A DNA stretch of 64,000 bases, taken from the NCBI RefSeq assembly GCF_051020985.1, contig NC_135002.1, positions 10,292,001 through 10,356,000 on the forward strand, read 5' to 3'. Shown in pieces: positions 52,502 through 64,000 of the stretch (its first letter is position 1; the number at the start of each line of letters is the position of its first letter). The notes under the pieces were generated by a model that saw nothing but the letters and a program-made list of their open reading frames with translations, was not told where the DNA came from and made no database searches. Origin of the DNA: Nomia melanderi (lineage: Eukaryota; Arthropoda; Insecta; Hymenoptera; Halictidae). Position numbers and translations under genes: made by a program.

Positions 52502-55500
52502 TCACTCAAGCGCCTTGACTTGCGCCATGACTTTACCCTCCCACAGCGGTAAAACTTCAGTATCATCGGTTATTTCTTCTTGAATAACCTTTGTATCCAA
52601 ATCCTCGCATTCAGTTTTAAAGAAATATCTAAAAAGGAAAAATTAACATAATTGTAGGTAAACATTCGTACATATAATAATGTAAGATGACAATAATTGT
52701 ACCCACCGATAGCTGCCTTTCTTAGGAAGGTATTCTTTAAACTGTTTTAAAGTGACATTATGACCAGGAATTTTAGTCCTATAAGGAAACTGTTCGTCAC
52801 AGAAACTGAACACAACGGTGGTAAAATCTCCAATATCTTGCTTCATTTTCTTTAACGTTGATTGGTTTGATTGGACATACGATTGACTCTGTAATGTAGG
52901 CTCATACGATGACTGCTTAGAAATATTAGAATGGCGTTGCTTGCAACTTGAACGTGCTCTATCTTCTTCGATTAATCTTCTCCTCGCTTCTTCTAATTGG
53001 GTTGCCTATTAACAAAACAAAGAATTTTGTTCATAAATGATAAATAATTTTACATAAATAAGGGTAATGTAATTCTAACGACAAAAATGAATTTACTGTA
53101 TGAGGTTGTGGTAATGGTGGCATTCCTGGATCGGCAACAAAAGGTTGGGCAGGAACTCCCCATGTTTCCCTATTCGTTCTTTCCAAAGAGCCACTACGAG
53201 ATCCATACTTCTTCCCATGACGGCTATGCTTGACATCTTTCTTGTCAGTTTCTTTAAGCCATGATAAAAGACGAATATCTTTACTAATCGTCAACGGTGG
53301 TGCATCACTTACAACGCTTACACCACTATCAGTTAATTCCGTCATAGATTTCTTTGTCGCTGATCTCCTAGTCATGTCCGACCTTCGGAATCTCTGGTCA
53401 TGACCTGCAAAAGTTTTGTGATGTGAAAAAAATAATTTTTCTTGACGAATAATGTATCAAAGCATTCTTTATTTAATATAACATACCCTGAAGATAAAGG
53501 TCTTGCTTATGGAGGGAATCGGCATAATCAGATGGCACGGATTTAGATTTAGGCAAGTGAGATCCTAATGAACTCATGGAGCCAGCTCCGACAAGATCGC
53601 TGCCTTCTTGAAAATCGTGAATATTACCACTATCTGCTGAAAATGTTGAGAACACATCCTTCTCTTTTCTCTGTTTGTACGATCGTGGATAATTGTGCGT
53701 AGAACGTCTTCTTTCAGGCGAATGCAGTCTTGGTGATGAGAGTCCAGGCGACCGAGAAGGCGTCAAATCCGACCAAACTCGTGACACATGTTGGTCTAGA
53801 ATTGCTTGATCGTTATCTTCTTCTATCAACAACTTTTCCCTCAGGGCATCAGCTAGAGCTTTTGGAGCACCACTCGGCATCTCCAAAGCAACGTCCTTAC
53901 TAATCGTGTCGCTTTCTTGCAAATGCCTATCAAGCTTTTCCTGAGATTCTCTTTCACGTTTAACATTCTCTAATTTCTCAATAAGCACTTGAGCAAATTC
54001 TTCCGGCTTTAAAGGGTGCATAAGATCTCGAGGCACCCGTTGTGTACGGGGGATGATTGTATGATGTGCCATTGGATCACGATTTAAACTAGCTGAATCT
54101 TTCATAGCTCTACACTGTCTTATATACTGTTTTTTACTTCGTTGTTTACCCATTGACATTCCATCACTGTAAATAAGAAGTATAAACAAATTTCTATTAA
54201 TGAGTAAGTAATTTCTATGATACAATGCAATTTTTTATTTAGTATTCTAAAAAAACGATGTGCACTGAATTAAAGGTGAAACCTAAGATGAAAGTGATAC
54301 GTATTCAAGACATATTCAAGCATGAAATTATTAAATTTATAAATTCGAGTTATCGAAGTTCTTACACAGTATAAAAGTTATGTACAGTCATGTAACATGT
54401 AGTAACAGAAAGTAATTCATATAAAGTACAAATAACATAAGTGAATTTTGTAAGTACCTTTCACAATAGAATAAGAAAATGTAAATATAAAATAATACAT
54501 TCGTATATTGAAGTAAGGATCAGAATCTTTATTTTTGTTCGAATCTTAATATAATTTGTAATACTTCAATGTAAATAGAGCAAATAATTACACAAATGTT
54601 TAAAATAATAATACTATAAAAATTATATACAGTAAAAAAATTGAAGATGAATTTGTATTCACAATTATTATGTTGAAGCAAAGACAAATTTATTCTTTAT
54701 ATTTTACATAAAATAAAAAACTTACACTGATGAATCGGTGAGAGACATATTGTCTGATTCTGTTCGTGCATCACTGCTCAAACTTTGAAGTTCTGAATCC
54801 TGTCTGGATACTGGGTTGTATGAGGAATATTGTGCGTGCAGTCTGGGTACGAGCATATGATATGGACTAGCTCCATGTTGCAAGTAAATGCTATGAGCAC
54901 CACGCAAAATGTCAAACCAAAAGGAAAAAAACAAACGAAAAATTGGAAAACGTTTTGATACCAATATTACACGTTTAAAATATAAAATAAAATTAAAACA
55001 CTCATATGATATACAATATTTTTCGTTTATTCACAGTGTAATATGTTTCAATCGTATTATATTATATGTATACAAAACATTATACACTACAAAACATTGC
55101 AAAAAATCCACACATCAAGCTTAAAAATAATACAAGCTATATAAGGCGTTTAATGCAAATCTAACTTTAAGCATTCTAGGTAATGAATGTTTTAAGTGAA
55201 AACCATATTTATAAAAAAAAAATGTATTACCCAGCATACGCTTCTGGCTTTGGTCGAAGATCCATCGCCCTAGTTTGTTGAGTAGCCATAAGCATATCTT
55301 TGGTCAATCTCAGCTCACCCCTCAATTCCCCAGGCGTTTCACTAGCTGAATGTGAGCTATGTACGGAACTAACAAATTCACTGTCTTCGTGGACAGTGGG
55401 CAATAAGCTTGGCCCACAAGAAACAGACATCTCTCGACTGGATCCTGAACTAGGACATCCACCAGAATCTGGATTCTGGCAAGACTGTACATACTGAAGA

Positions 55501-56408
55501 TACATATCAGACCGAAGAAAGTTAGGATATGTAGTCTCATTAATGAGGCGTTCGACTTCCAACTGTACAGCATCGAACACCTTTTCGTCCGCTCGTCCTT
55601 CCTTAACTCGACGATTAGCCTCCTTCCGTACATCTTCTGGTATAGCTAACTGTGACTTGAGGAAGAACTTTCTGTAGATAAGTTTAACCAATTGATTTAT
55701 CCTTTCGGGATCATCTTGTTCCTTGAGACCTTCACAGGCAAACCAGAAGTTAAGAGGATTTGCATGTGGTCTGCCTTCTTGATCCAGATATTTTCTGAAC
55801 AATTCCAAGCCCACTGGATCCTGCAGCAAAGAATGCAGGTTCCTGGCCCACCGCAAACAAGCAGGTGGTGAATCACTTTCCATAGTTGTCGTACTACAGC
55901 AACCTTCCGGTTCAAATCCCAAAGGTGCCGAAGCATCGCAACCAGAAGCTGTTGGAGTTGCAAGAGAAGAGCGCCTAGGGGTCAGAGTTGGACTCTGTGG
56001 ACGGAACCTGCTGACGTAGTTTCCTGTTTCCTCTCCTATAATTGGAATTTTAAGTAATTTTACTTTTGAGCTTATAAAACTTGTCTGATAGAAAGTTAAC
56101 CTATACTTTTGACATCTACAAACTACAAACAAAACAGAAAGATACGATTACAGTAATTCATAGAAATTATCTATGTTCACACACTTACAATTATAAAATA
56201 ATGTATGTTACAATGAGTGTTTATAGTTATAAAAATAACTATAAAAAACATATTTTATTGTTTTTACATCGTCTTTAGAATGTAAATGACATAATATTAC
56301 AGTATGAACGTGTGGTATTTGTAAAATATATAGAAACTTACCAGGCACTGGTGGCCGTGGAGAGTTTTCATTGAAGCAACGTGCTTCGTTCTGTCGAGAT
56401 CCACTCAT
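52502..56408 (-). CDS. Axn: Axin, scaffold of the beta-catenin destruction complex
   Basis: Cytoplasmic scaffold that brings APC, GSK3, CK1 and beta-catenin together and so represses Wnt/Wingless signalling. Exons right to left: 56342-56408, 55231-56035, 54726-54890, 53487-54166, 53097-53404, 52707-53005, 52502-52628. The phases close to 816 aa. The tankyrase-binding motif RPPVPGEE (18-25) is split by intron 1. The RGS domain (about 88-210) binds APC. The amphipathic helix HPLKPEEFAQVLIEKLENVK (about 396-415) matches the GSK3-binding site, and ILDQHVSRV (about 468-476) matches the beta-catenin-binding helix. TQLEEARRRLIEE precedes the C-terminal DIX domain (about 735-812), which polymerises with Dishevelled and includes KKGSYRYFFK. 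The start is the first ATG after the stop of a 24-codon upstream ORF. All the expected docking sites are present, so the gene looks fully functional. Confidence 0.97.
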
Positions 56409-59400
56409 CCTATCTATTATGGCCTTCGTGTATTATTTTACGTTCTATATTTAATTTAGGCCCACGACGCCTCTTAGTGGACATGGTTAATCCAAACCTG
56501 AAATAAAAATAAACATTTTGTATAAATATCTTTCTTATTACAAGAGCAATAAATGTATCATTGCAATAGAATTTCTAATTTTATTAAAATATAACTTCAT
56601 CATATTTGCCTATAAAATAAAAAATAATATTATCTAGAATGTTTCATATCAGTTTAAACTATATAGCTTTTCATATTTCTAGTTTTACATAGCCCTCATC
56701 AAATTCAACATAGTTCAGGATACAATAATCCACTATAGAGAAGGTATATTTGAATTCGGAAGCCTCGAACAAAAGACCTAAGCTAGGGATGCTGGATCGA
56801 TCGAGCCCTGTGGTGAGTCATATACCAATTAAGCACCTAAGGATGGTTTTTCTATCCCGAAGAACTTTAAGGGCGGAGCCTGACAGCAAAACCGTAGGGT
56901 AGTTCCTGGCAGTCTGCGCATTGAAAGATGCCTCTCTATATATCCCTATTGGTCCGCGCAGAACATTTGTGTGGTATTGATCGACAAAAATTATAACGCA
57001 ATCCATTGAACACTACAGTCAACCCCAAATAGACCTCGGTTGTAGAATAAAACTCACTGCGGAATAAAATTGTATTTTGACAGGACGGATAGATATTAAT
57101 AGACCCATAGGGTAAGGTATCCTATACAAAGAAAAGGCTATTATATTCCAAAAGGTTCAGCCTATTGTTACGATGAGCTATAGAAATATAATTTCATAAG
57201 TTTGTGTTAGAATCATTCGTGTGTTATATCCTTCTTTAGATAGAAGCAAATTATAATATAACAATGCAAGCACTTCACTTTATCAATTATATTAATAATG
57301 CATTTAACAGTGTAACATAATATTAGAATGATTGGAGCACATTAACTATTATATGAAAACATTAATATAGCACATTACTGCAAATCTTAACTGTAATTTA
57401 TTTATTAAGCTTGATTTCAGTTATACTAGAACCATTTAATCTGAATTTCATTTACAAATATATAAATTTTTATATAGTTACTAATAAAGGAAGTAATATA
57501 TCTACATACATATAGTTGATTCACAAATAAAACATGCAAGACATTTTTAAACTAGGAAATACACATCAGCTTAAAACAGAAATAAAGAATTAGACAGCAG
57601 AAATTAAAATACACAACACAGATGTACATATATGAACCCCAATATCTCGATATATAAGTAGGTTTATGGTATATAAAAGCTTTACATGGCTATAGAAATC
57701 TGATCTCTACCTGCATAGGAGGAAAAATATGAAATGAAAAGCTGTCATAATGAATTATCTCGCTTGAGTGCACGTTTCCCTGTGTTAGGGGATGAAAAAG
57801 AATATACATACCATTTTGCTAACGCTTTCCTATACCTGACCTTGAAATCTATATAGCAGAGTAAAATCTATTATAATCTTTACAAGTTTATCGACCTCAA
57901 CCACTGGCAGCTTTTAACTTCTATTGTTATAGAACAGAATGAACATGCGATACCACTGTCTACGCGTCTCCAGGCAAACTGAGCTAAGGCTGCGTCCTGA
58001 CCAGGACCGACGCCACATTGGTACAGGAAGGGTGGAGTAGGGATACAATGTCTGATCTTGTCAGATTATGAAGCGTTGAATTCTAGTACCTTCACTATCA
58101 CAAATTATTCTACGCCATTGTAATGAAATATAATAGTCTAGTTTTTCCAAATGAATATAGACAGATATCCCTCATCCTACTAATTTATTCTGAACACCAC
58201 AAAAATGTAGAGATAACTATAATGACTTAACTTTTAGATGATATTGTATCAATATTTTTCTTGCTAAGTTCTATTAATATTATAATTATAAGAATTATAT
58301 TTTTATCCTTAGGTATGACATATTAGAATTCAACAAAAAAAAATTCGAATTATCTTCATAACATATGTAAATTAATTTACGTTTATTTACAAAAAAAACT
58401 GTTTATTCCAACTTTAAAAGATTTTTGTTGTGACATAAAAAACACTAATGAAAATGGATTGTTTAAATATATATTCACATTTTTTGGACAGCTAAATTAT
58501 GCAATATACAAATATTATTTAACAAAATGTACAATTATTAAAATCAATTTATTTAAAATGTGTATAGTAACTTACTTATTTCAATTTATTTTATAAACAC
58601 GTTAATTATATTAAAAGTTCTATTAATTATTCATAGAAAAATAAAAATCACATTTTACAAATTAATGTATTATACACACATAAAGAAAAACTCGTGTATG
58701 TGCAACCACCTGTAATAGACGGTACAACTAAAGAAGCAAAAAAGCTACGACTTTATTTACAATTTTTGTTCTGCCTGGGCTAATAGATGGCACTACTTAC
58801 AATATACCCATCACATAGAACACCACAAAGATACTTAAGTTTACAAATTCGTTGTATTTAGTTACATCGTGAAATTATACGTAAACTAAAATCAAATTGA
58901 AAGATGCGTTTATGTGAAATTAAATTATTAAAAAAAAGCATTTCGTAATATCGTAAAAGCTTTGGCAAAATTAACGTTATCATTAATGTAACGATTGCGT
59001 GATTTCAAAGTCGTTCAGTTCAAAGTTAAAATTTATTGTTAATATGATAGAATCAGACATCGTGAACTTGGGAACCATTCTACCTCTCAAATCAACTGCA
59101 CTTCAGCCTTAATCATTATACAAGCGTTTCAGATAGAGATCCGAGGGTGATCCACCATTCAATGCAGCATACTTCATTAGAATCTTCAATTTTAATAATG
59201 ACGAAAGTGCGAGAATAATCATTTTGACGGGTACCTTGCACGGTTCTCTAATGTCTTCTTCATTTTCTACTTGCTTAATGATGTCCGTCGTTATAATTAT
59301 TCGAAGCGGGGTACCGTGAGATATAATTATATATCGAAAGAAATGCTTCGTGTGAAGAACTATTAGGACTGTTATATGTAACACGACGAAGATTTTTATG

Positions 59401-60700
59401 TGTAATGAAAACCTTCGTTCAATTTCAATTTCATATAAAGGCTCAAGCCTTCTCGTATAAATGAGATCGTATATTTTGTGAATGCGTTCTCCTGATTTCT
59501 CAATAACTGCTGATGTATTCAGTCTATTGTATCAACACGTGAACCCGAACATTTTAACCAATATAATATTAGTTTAAAATTGTCTTCCCTCATTAGCTTT
59601 GATACGTTCAATTCATAATAACGTATAATTATACCTTTGTATGGTACAATAACATTTTTGTTTCTGATCTTATTCGTAAATATTCTTAGAGATTATTATT
59701 TTATTATAATTATAATATTTTTTTATCATTATTCTTGAGATTTATTATTCTTTGTTAGATTTATCTAATATAGATTTCGATATATCACGTTATAGTTAAC
59801 CAAAGCTCGTGACATTTCGTGAATCATAATCGAATTCCTAGAAGGTGAAAGTATCCTGCCTAACCCCAGAGTGTAGAAAAGCCATCTGGACAGGATAGGT
59901 ACAAAATTCATCTCCGAGCGACACGCTATATTCCCCTTTCGCTTGGTCGGTAAATGCTAGGATCGGCGTTACCCCGCATACCAAGCTGTTTGATATCGAC
60001 GAGCGAAATACTAAGAATCCATACAAGGAGGTCCCAAGATATTGAAATTTTTCCAACCGTACAGAAATGTATCAAACCGTGCGGAATTTAAATCTCGTGT
60101 CCTGCTGGCATTGCCTTTAGCCGTCCGAAAACATTTTTCGGTTTTCTTGTGAATTCTGAGATATAATATTAAAATGCATAGCACCGTGATTTTCGCAGTG
60201 GTATTTCAATAATCCCGTGTCACGTATGATATGATTTTCCTACATGCACGAGAATAGTCTATGTTCAAATTCTTATTTTAATCAATGGTTCAGACGCGAC
60301 GTCATTAAGAGACACGTTACGCAAAATCAGAAATCTGTTCGAACAATATTATTAATCGTCGGGGAACGATGAATCAAAACTCATTTTACACATGGCCGAC
60401 AATTATCAGTTCCTTCAATTACTAATAATCGAAATTGGATACGTTCATATCAAATCCGAATGTGCCACACGGTACTCTTTTACGTATTTCACCGAGACGC
60501 TTAAGCACTTCAAACTTTTAACCTTCATCTACCGGGTGTCTTAAATACACCGGGTGTCTCTTTAACCAACAAAACACCAGAAAGTTTTATTGTTTGTATA
60601 TCATCGTTTCGAAAACACTATCAAGTAGACGAAAAAAGAAAAGAAAAGAAACACGATCTCGCGAATTAACGAGATTCTAAAAAGATCACCTTTTTATCAT
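56409..60700. other. Axin upstream region, no further gene recognised
   Basis: The first about 90 bases are Axin 5' UTR with an acceptor at about 56498-56499 (minus strand), so more 5' exons lie to the right. A candidate minus-strand donor (GCAG|GTAGAG) is at about 57715. A GC-richer structured block at 56770-57060 contains a tRNA-like stretch. Another GC-richer block at 57950-58080 could be the Axin promoter or first exon. Two isolated open frames at 59109-59384 and 59838-60056 (minus) are unassigned. Confidence 0.45.
56410..56484 (-). CDS. Upstream ORF in the Axin 5' leader
   Basis: A 24-codon ORF that begins ACC ATG T, encodes a very basic peptide starting MSTKRRRGPK, and ends with TAG at 56410-56412. 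A single base separates this stop from the Axin ATG at 56406-56408, and the two frames differ. It lies in the same exon as the Axin start, so any transcript using that exon carries it. A translational role (dampening, or termination and reinitiation) is inference. Confidence 0.6.
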   Translation of the reverse strand: MSTKRRRGPKLNIERKIIHEGHNR

Positions 60701-63700
60701 CCAAACCGAAAGAGGCAAACCGCGAAGGCGACGAAACGGGTAAGAAGAAAAAGGGTGCTTCCCATTGTGCGCATTCCATCGAACCGTATTAACATTTTCT
60801 GAAGGTGGGCGATATTTTTCTGACCGAGAAAAAGCGATCGAAGAAATGACAAGTATTTCGGAGTCACCGGTTAGATGACGAGGCGAGGGAAGGGCCCCAG
60901 CTTTCAAAGAGCGTGCTTCGCCGAGCGAGGCGTTCCGAAAACCTGTAATTACGGACCCGACGTACATCAAGCGGTGCCGCCAGCCGCCAGCCACCAGCCG
61001 GCGAGGTCTCTGTCTTCCATCTCCCTTTTTGCCTTCTTCTCTCCTTCATCGCCTTCCTCGTCCTCCTTCCTTGCCTTTACCTGTGCCGTCCCGTTCGTGG
61101 CTTTCTTTCCTCCCGTCTCCGTTCCTCTACCAAGAGGGCGCGCACGTTTGCTCGTTTTCTCTCTTCTGTTTTCTTTTCCCTTTTGTCTCTCTTTCGTTCT
61201 TTCTGTCCACTTTGAGCGGCCTCCTGCTTCGACTCCGACAGCGGTCCACCTTATTTGACCCTCCCCCTCTTCTTTCACCCCTTCTCTCCACGCCCCTCCA
61301 CGGCCCGCGTCCAAAGGGCTCTCCGATTCCTCTTTTATTTTACCCTCTTACTTTACTTACTTACTCACTCCCGGTTTCTTTCTATTTCTTCTCCGTTTCT
61401 TCGACGTCTTCTTCCTTTTAACCGTCGCCCTTTCTTTCTCCCTCTCTCCGCCTCCTCCTCTCTTTTTCACATTTTAGATTGCCGTGTCGGCAATCGCGGC
61501 TCGCTACTCGGAATTGTCCGAAAAACAAAGTACGAGGAAAAGAGGAACGACGGGGAGGAGGAAAAGAGGAGTGATATCTTTCGTTCCTCTTCCTCAGGTT
61601 GTTTGCTTCATTTTTCCCCGGTAGTCGTCGTCGTCGTTCCGTTTCCATTCTCCCACCGTAGCGCTGATCCTGGCGCTGTTGCGAAATTTCTACGGTTCCC
61701 CGTACCTTCATTGTTGTTCTGCTGTATCTTCGGCGAGATTGTTCCTGCTCCGTCGGTAACGACTGCGGGATAAAACGCGGTTACTCTACGAGGGGATGAT
61801 AAATATTTTCGATATCCGATCGATTCTGTTTTACCTTTTTCATTTTAGACGTGAATTTAACGGGGTTCGGACGTAGTTTCGGGGACGTAAATGGAGAGAA
61901 GTTCCGGTGCATTTAACGAGATACAGGTTAATTGTAATCGTTTGCCGGGGGTCCAGCAGCGTACAAAAATCTAGGCACGACACTGGCCAATCCGAAGCTC
62001 CTCAAACGAGAAAAGCACACATGGCGCCCATTCAGCTAACCCTTTCAGCTTTCTCTCTTCCCTCCTGGTACCTGTAAGTTTCCTACCAACCCACCCAGTC
62101 ATCCTCCTCCTCATGCGTCACCTTCTTTTTCCTTCTTCCACAGCTTCGGGTCGTGGCCGCTTCGGTAAAATCTCTTTTACACGCCCAACCGAGGAACTCT
62201 GTCTCAGACGACGACTCTATGTTTTTCTTACGGCGACCATTTAAATTTCCACATGGCTTTACAGAGTATAATTCGAATTTTTCTTTTTTATCTTTCTCGA
62301 CCTTCCGTTCGTTCTTCCCAGCAACCTTCTTCCTTCTCTCCCTCTTTCTCTCTTTCTACGCGCAGACAGTTACAAAACTTTCCGTTAATACGACCGCAGG
62401 AATTTCTGCTTTCAGTTCAGGGAAATTTTAGGGATAAGACTTTTCACCAGACTGAACTCGAATATACCAACTGTATCAGTGTAAATAATTTTGGACATAA
62501 TCAATATTAACCTATAATTCGAATAAATTAAAAAACTGGAGTTTACTCGTTGATTAACGAATTATAAACAATTAGTTTACGAACATGAAGTATATTAAAG
62601 AAAATTGTATACAATTTTAATAACAGAATAATAATGTTGTGGTTATAAAAATATCGTACGCCGAGTATGTAGAGTGCTTGAATAATCAATATGTTAAATT
62701 AGTTTCGCAGTCTCAAAGTCAAAGGGTTACGACAATGTTCAATGAAGGAGAGAGACATTGTATCTTATTACTGTGTTCCCCAAAATCATTAGCAGAATTT
62801 TTTGTTACAGATAACAAGTGCGGTACGGGGCATGCCGAGCGGAGTGCCTGTGTTGCCACTCTAGACCCTTGCGCTGATTCGTTAACTTTTTGCTTCGTGA
62901 GTTAAAGGAAACCAGAAATTAATTTGGGAGGTTGTCATTACGACTAAATAAAACTTCCTTCAGAAGCTCAGTCACGTTCTGGATCTGTGATGTTTCATGT
63001 CGGTACATATTTTTAGCAGGATTACGAATCAATTATCTCCAAAGCAAGTGTCAAAACAATACATTTGCGTTTCACATCACTTACCGTCAAAGATATTAAA
63101 AAAAAAAAAAAAGAAAAAAGAAAATAAGAAGACATTCCACACACGATTTATACAATTCACTTTTCATAATCAAATAAACGAATATACATTAAAAAATAAA
63201 TGAATCGAATTAGAAGAATTCAGTTACCTGTCTAGAAATTCTACCGTCCGTAACTAAAACAGAAAAACACAGACGTCAAAATATCGGTACGTCAGGACTA
63301 CTCAGTAATCAACATCCGACAAGAAGAGAACTTTCCTTATCAACCGTATCGGGTAAGAGAGATTCTTGACAATGACACGGGGGATACACCATTGATCGAC
63401 TCCCTTCTGCCCTCGATGTACTCTCTCCAAAAGTGAGGGTTGAAGAAAAAAAACCGGCCCACATAAGCGTCGAATCGTTCAGTACGCTCGGGAGCGGAGC
63501 ATGCAATATTAATAACGTTTCCAAAGGCTATTTTCTTTGAAAGGTACCGGGAAGTCTATCGATATCGAGCGTCCATTACGACAACTGAGATTATCAATTA
63601 AATAATAAAGGGAGTGTTATCGGGTCGAAACGGAAATGATCCCGATCAGGCCATAAACACCGACGTCTAAAGTCTTTTGAAGTACCGACAAGGATTTGTT

Positions 63701-64000
63701 GGAGGAAGACCGAGCGGAAACGGTCAAAGGCGTGTCACCGTTATCGCCAGATGACTTTATGTAGTGGTATTATGCCTCGCGAGCTGCGAATCTTTCAAAG
63801 AAACTTCTAAGGGACCGCTCGGCCGGCAGCTACACCGACCGTCGGTCGTCGACCGTCACGACCGCCGCGACCGTCGACTGCCGGCTCTCGACCATCGACT
63901 TAGGAGAATGTTCACTGACGTGTCAAGATTCCTCGTCGCCCCGCCTTTCTCTCCTCAATTCCGATTGACCTTCATTCATCTCGCCAGGTATCATATGCAT
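60701..64000. other. GC-richer right edge, candidate promoter region
   Basis: From about 60880 to 62120 the plus strand is strongly pyrimidine-rich and CpG-containing, unlike its AT-rich surroundings. Open frames there are Ser/Pro/Phe/Leu low complexity and overlap frames on both strands, so they are not annotated as genes. A good plus-strand donor (CCT|GTAAGT) at 62074 suggests a non-coding first exon of a gene that continues beyond the window. A GC-rich inverted repeat lies at 63822-63885. No protein family was recognised. Confidence 0.45.
63822..63885. repeat. GC-rich inverted repeat with CGACCGTCG units
   Basis: GCCGGCAG at 63822-63829 and its exact reverse complement CTGCCGGC at 63878-63885 flank 48 bases built largely of GACCGTCG/CGACCG units that are themselves partly palindromic. 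It can be read directly and has unknown function. Confidence 0.7.

Noticed and set aside
55905..55925. B-box-like GGTTCAAATCCC suggesting a tRNA
   Set aside because: It lies inside an Axin coding exon, and no A box or cloverleaf surrounds it.
60875..61773. Several overlapping 90-170 codon frames in the pyrimidine-rich block
   Set aside because: They are Ser/Pro/Phe/Leu strings produced by CT-rich sequence, with frames open on both strands at once and no family motif.

Overview
This is nuclear DNA from an insect. The AT-rich sequence, short introns, conserved protein families and transposon remnants point to Hymenoptera, most likely a bee, ant or wasp; the species call is inference. Nine protein-coding genes can be rebuilt exon by exon, and in each the splice phases close and the product has its family's normal length.

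Region by region: 1-1052, no gene, with a GA microsatellite. 1053-4098 (-), the pre-rRNA 2'-O-methyltransferase FTSJ3/Spb1. 4584-6199 (-), proteasome ATPase Rpt6, whose tiny first exon ends in a GC-AG intron. 6753-9521 (+), the inner-nuclear-membrane protein TMEM201/Samp1, sharing a compact divergent promoter with Rpt6. 11139-11942 (-), a CFAP107-like axonemal microtubule inner protein. 15792-21179 (-), kinesin heavy chain, with a palindromic MITE in its first coding intron. 26514-31406 (-), a HECW-type HECT ubiquitin ligase. 32952-33724 (+), ribosomal protein RpL32. 34578-37976 (-), an SLC26 sulfate/anion transporter. 37977-52501, about 14.5 kb without a recognisable gene but with GC-rich blocks and copies of a piggyBac-like MITE terminus. 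52502-56408 (-), Axin, preceded by an upstream ORF whose stop lies one base before the Axin start. 56409-64000, Axin upstream sequence, a tRNA-like element, a pyrimidine-rich GC block at about 60.9-62.1 kb and a GC-rich inverted repeat near the right edge.

The genes are not an operon or one pathway. They are mostly housekeeping genes (ribosome biogenesis, proteasome, ribosome, transport motor) plus a Wnt regulator, a ubiquitin ligase, an anion transporter and a ciliary protein. No CRISPR array, rRNA or confident tRNA gene was seen, and no convincing new multi-gene system. The most unusual signals are the Axin upstream ORF, the GC-AG intron in Rpt6, the degenerate second WW domain in the HECW ligase, small transposon families, and a few unexplained open or structured stretches.
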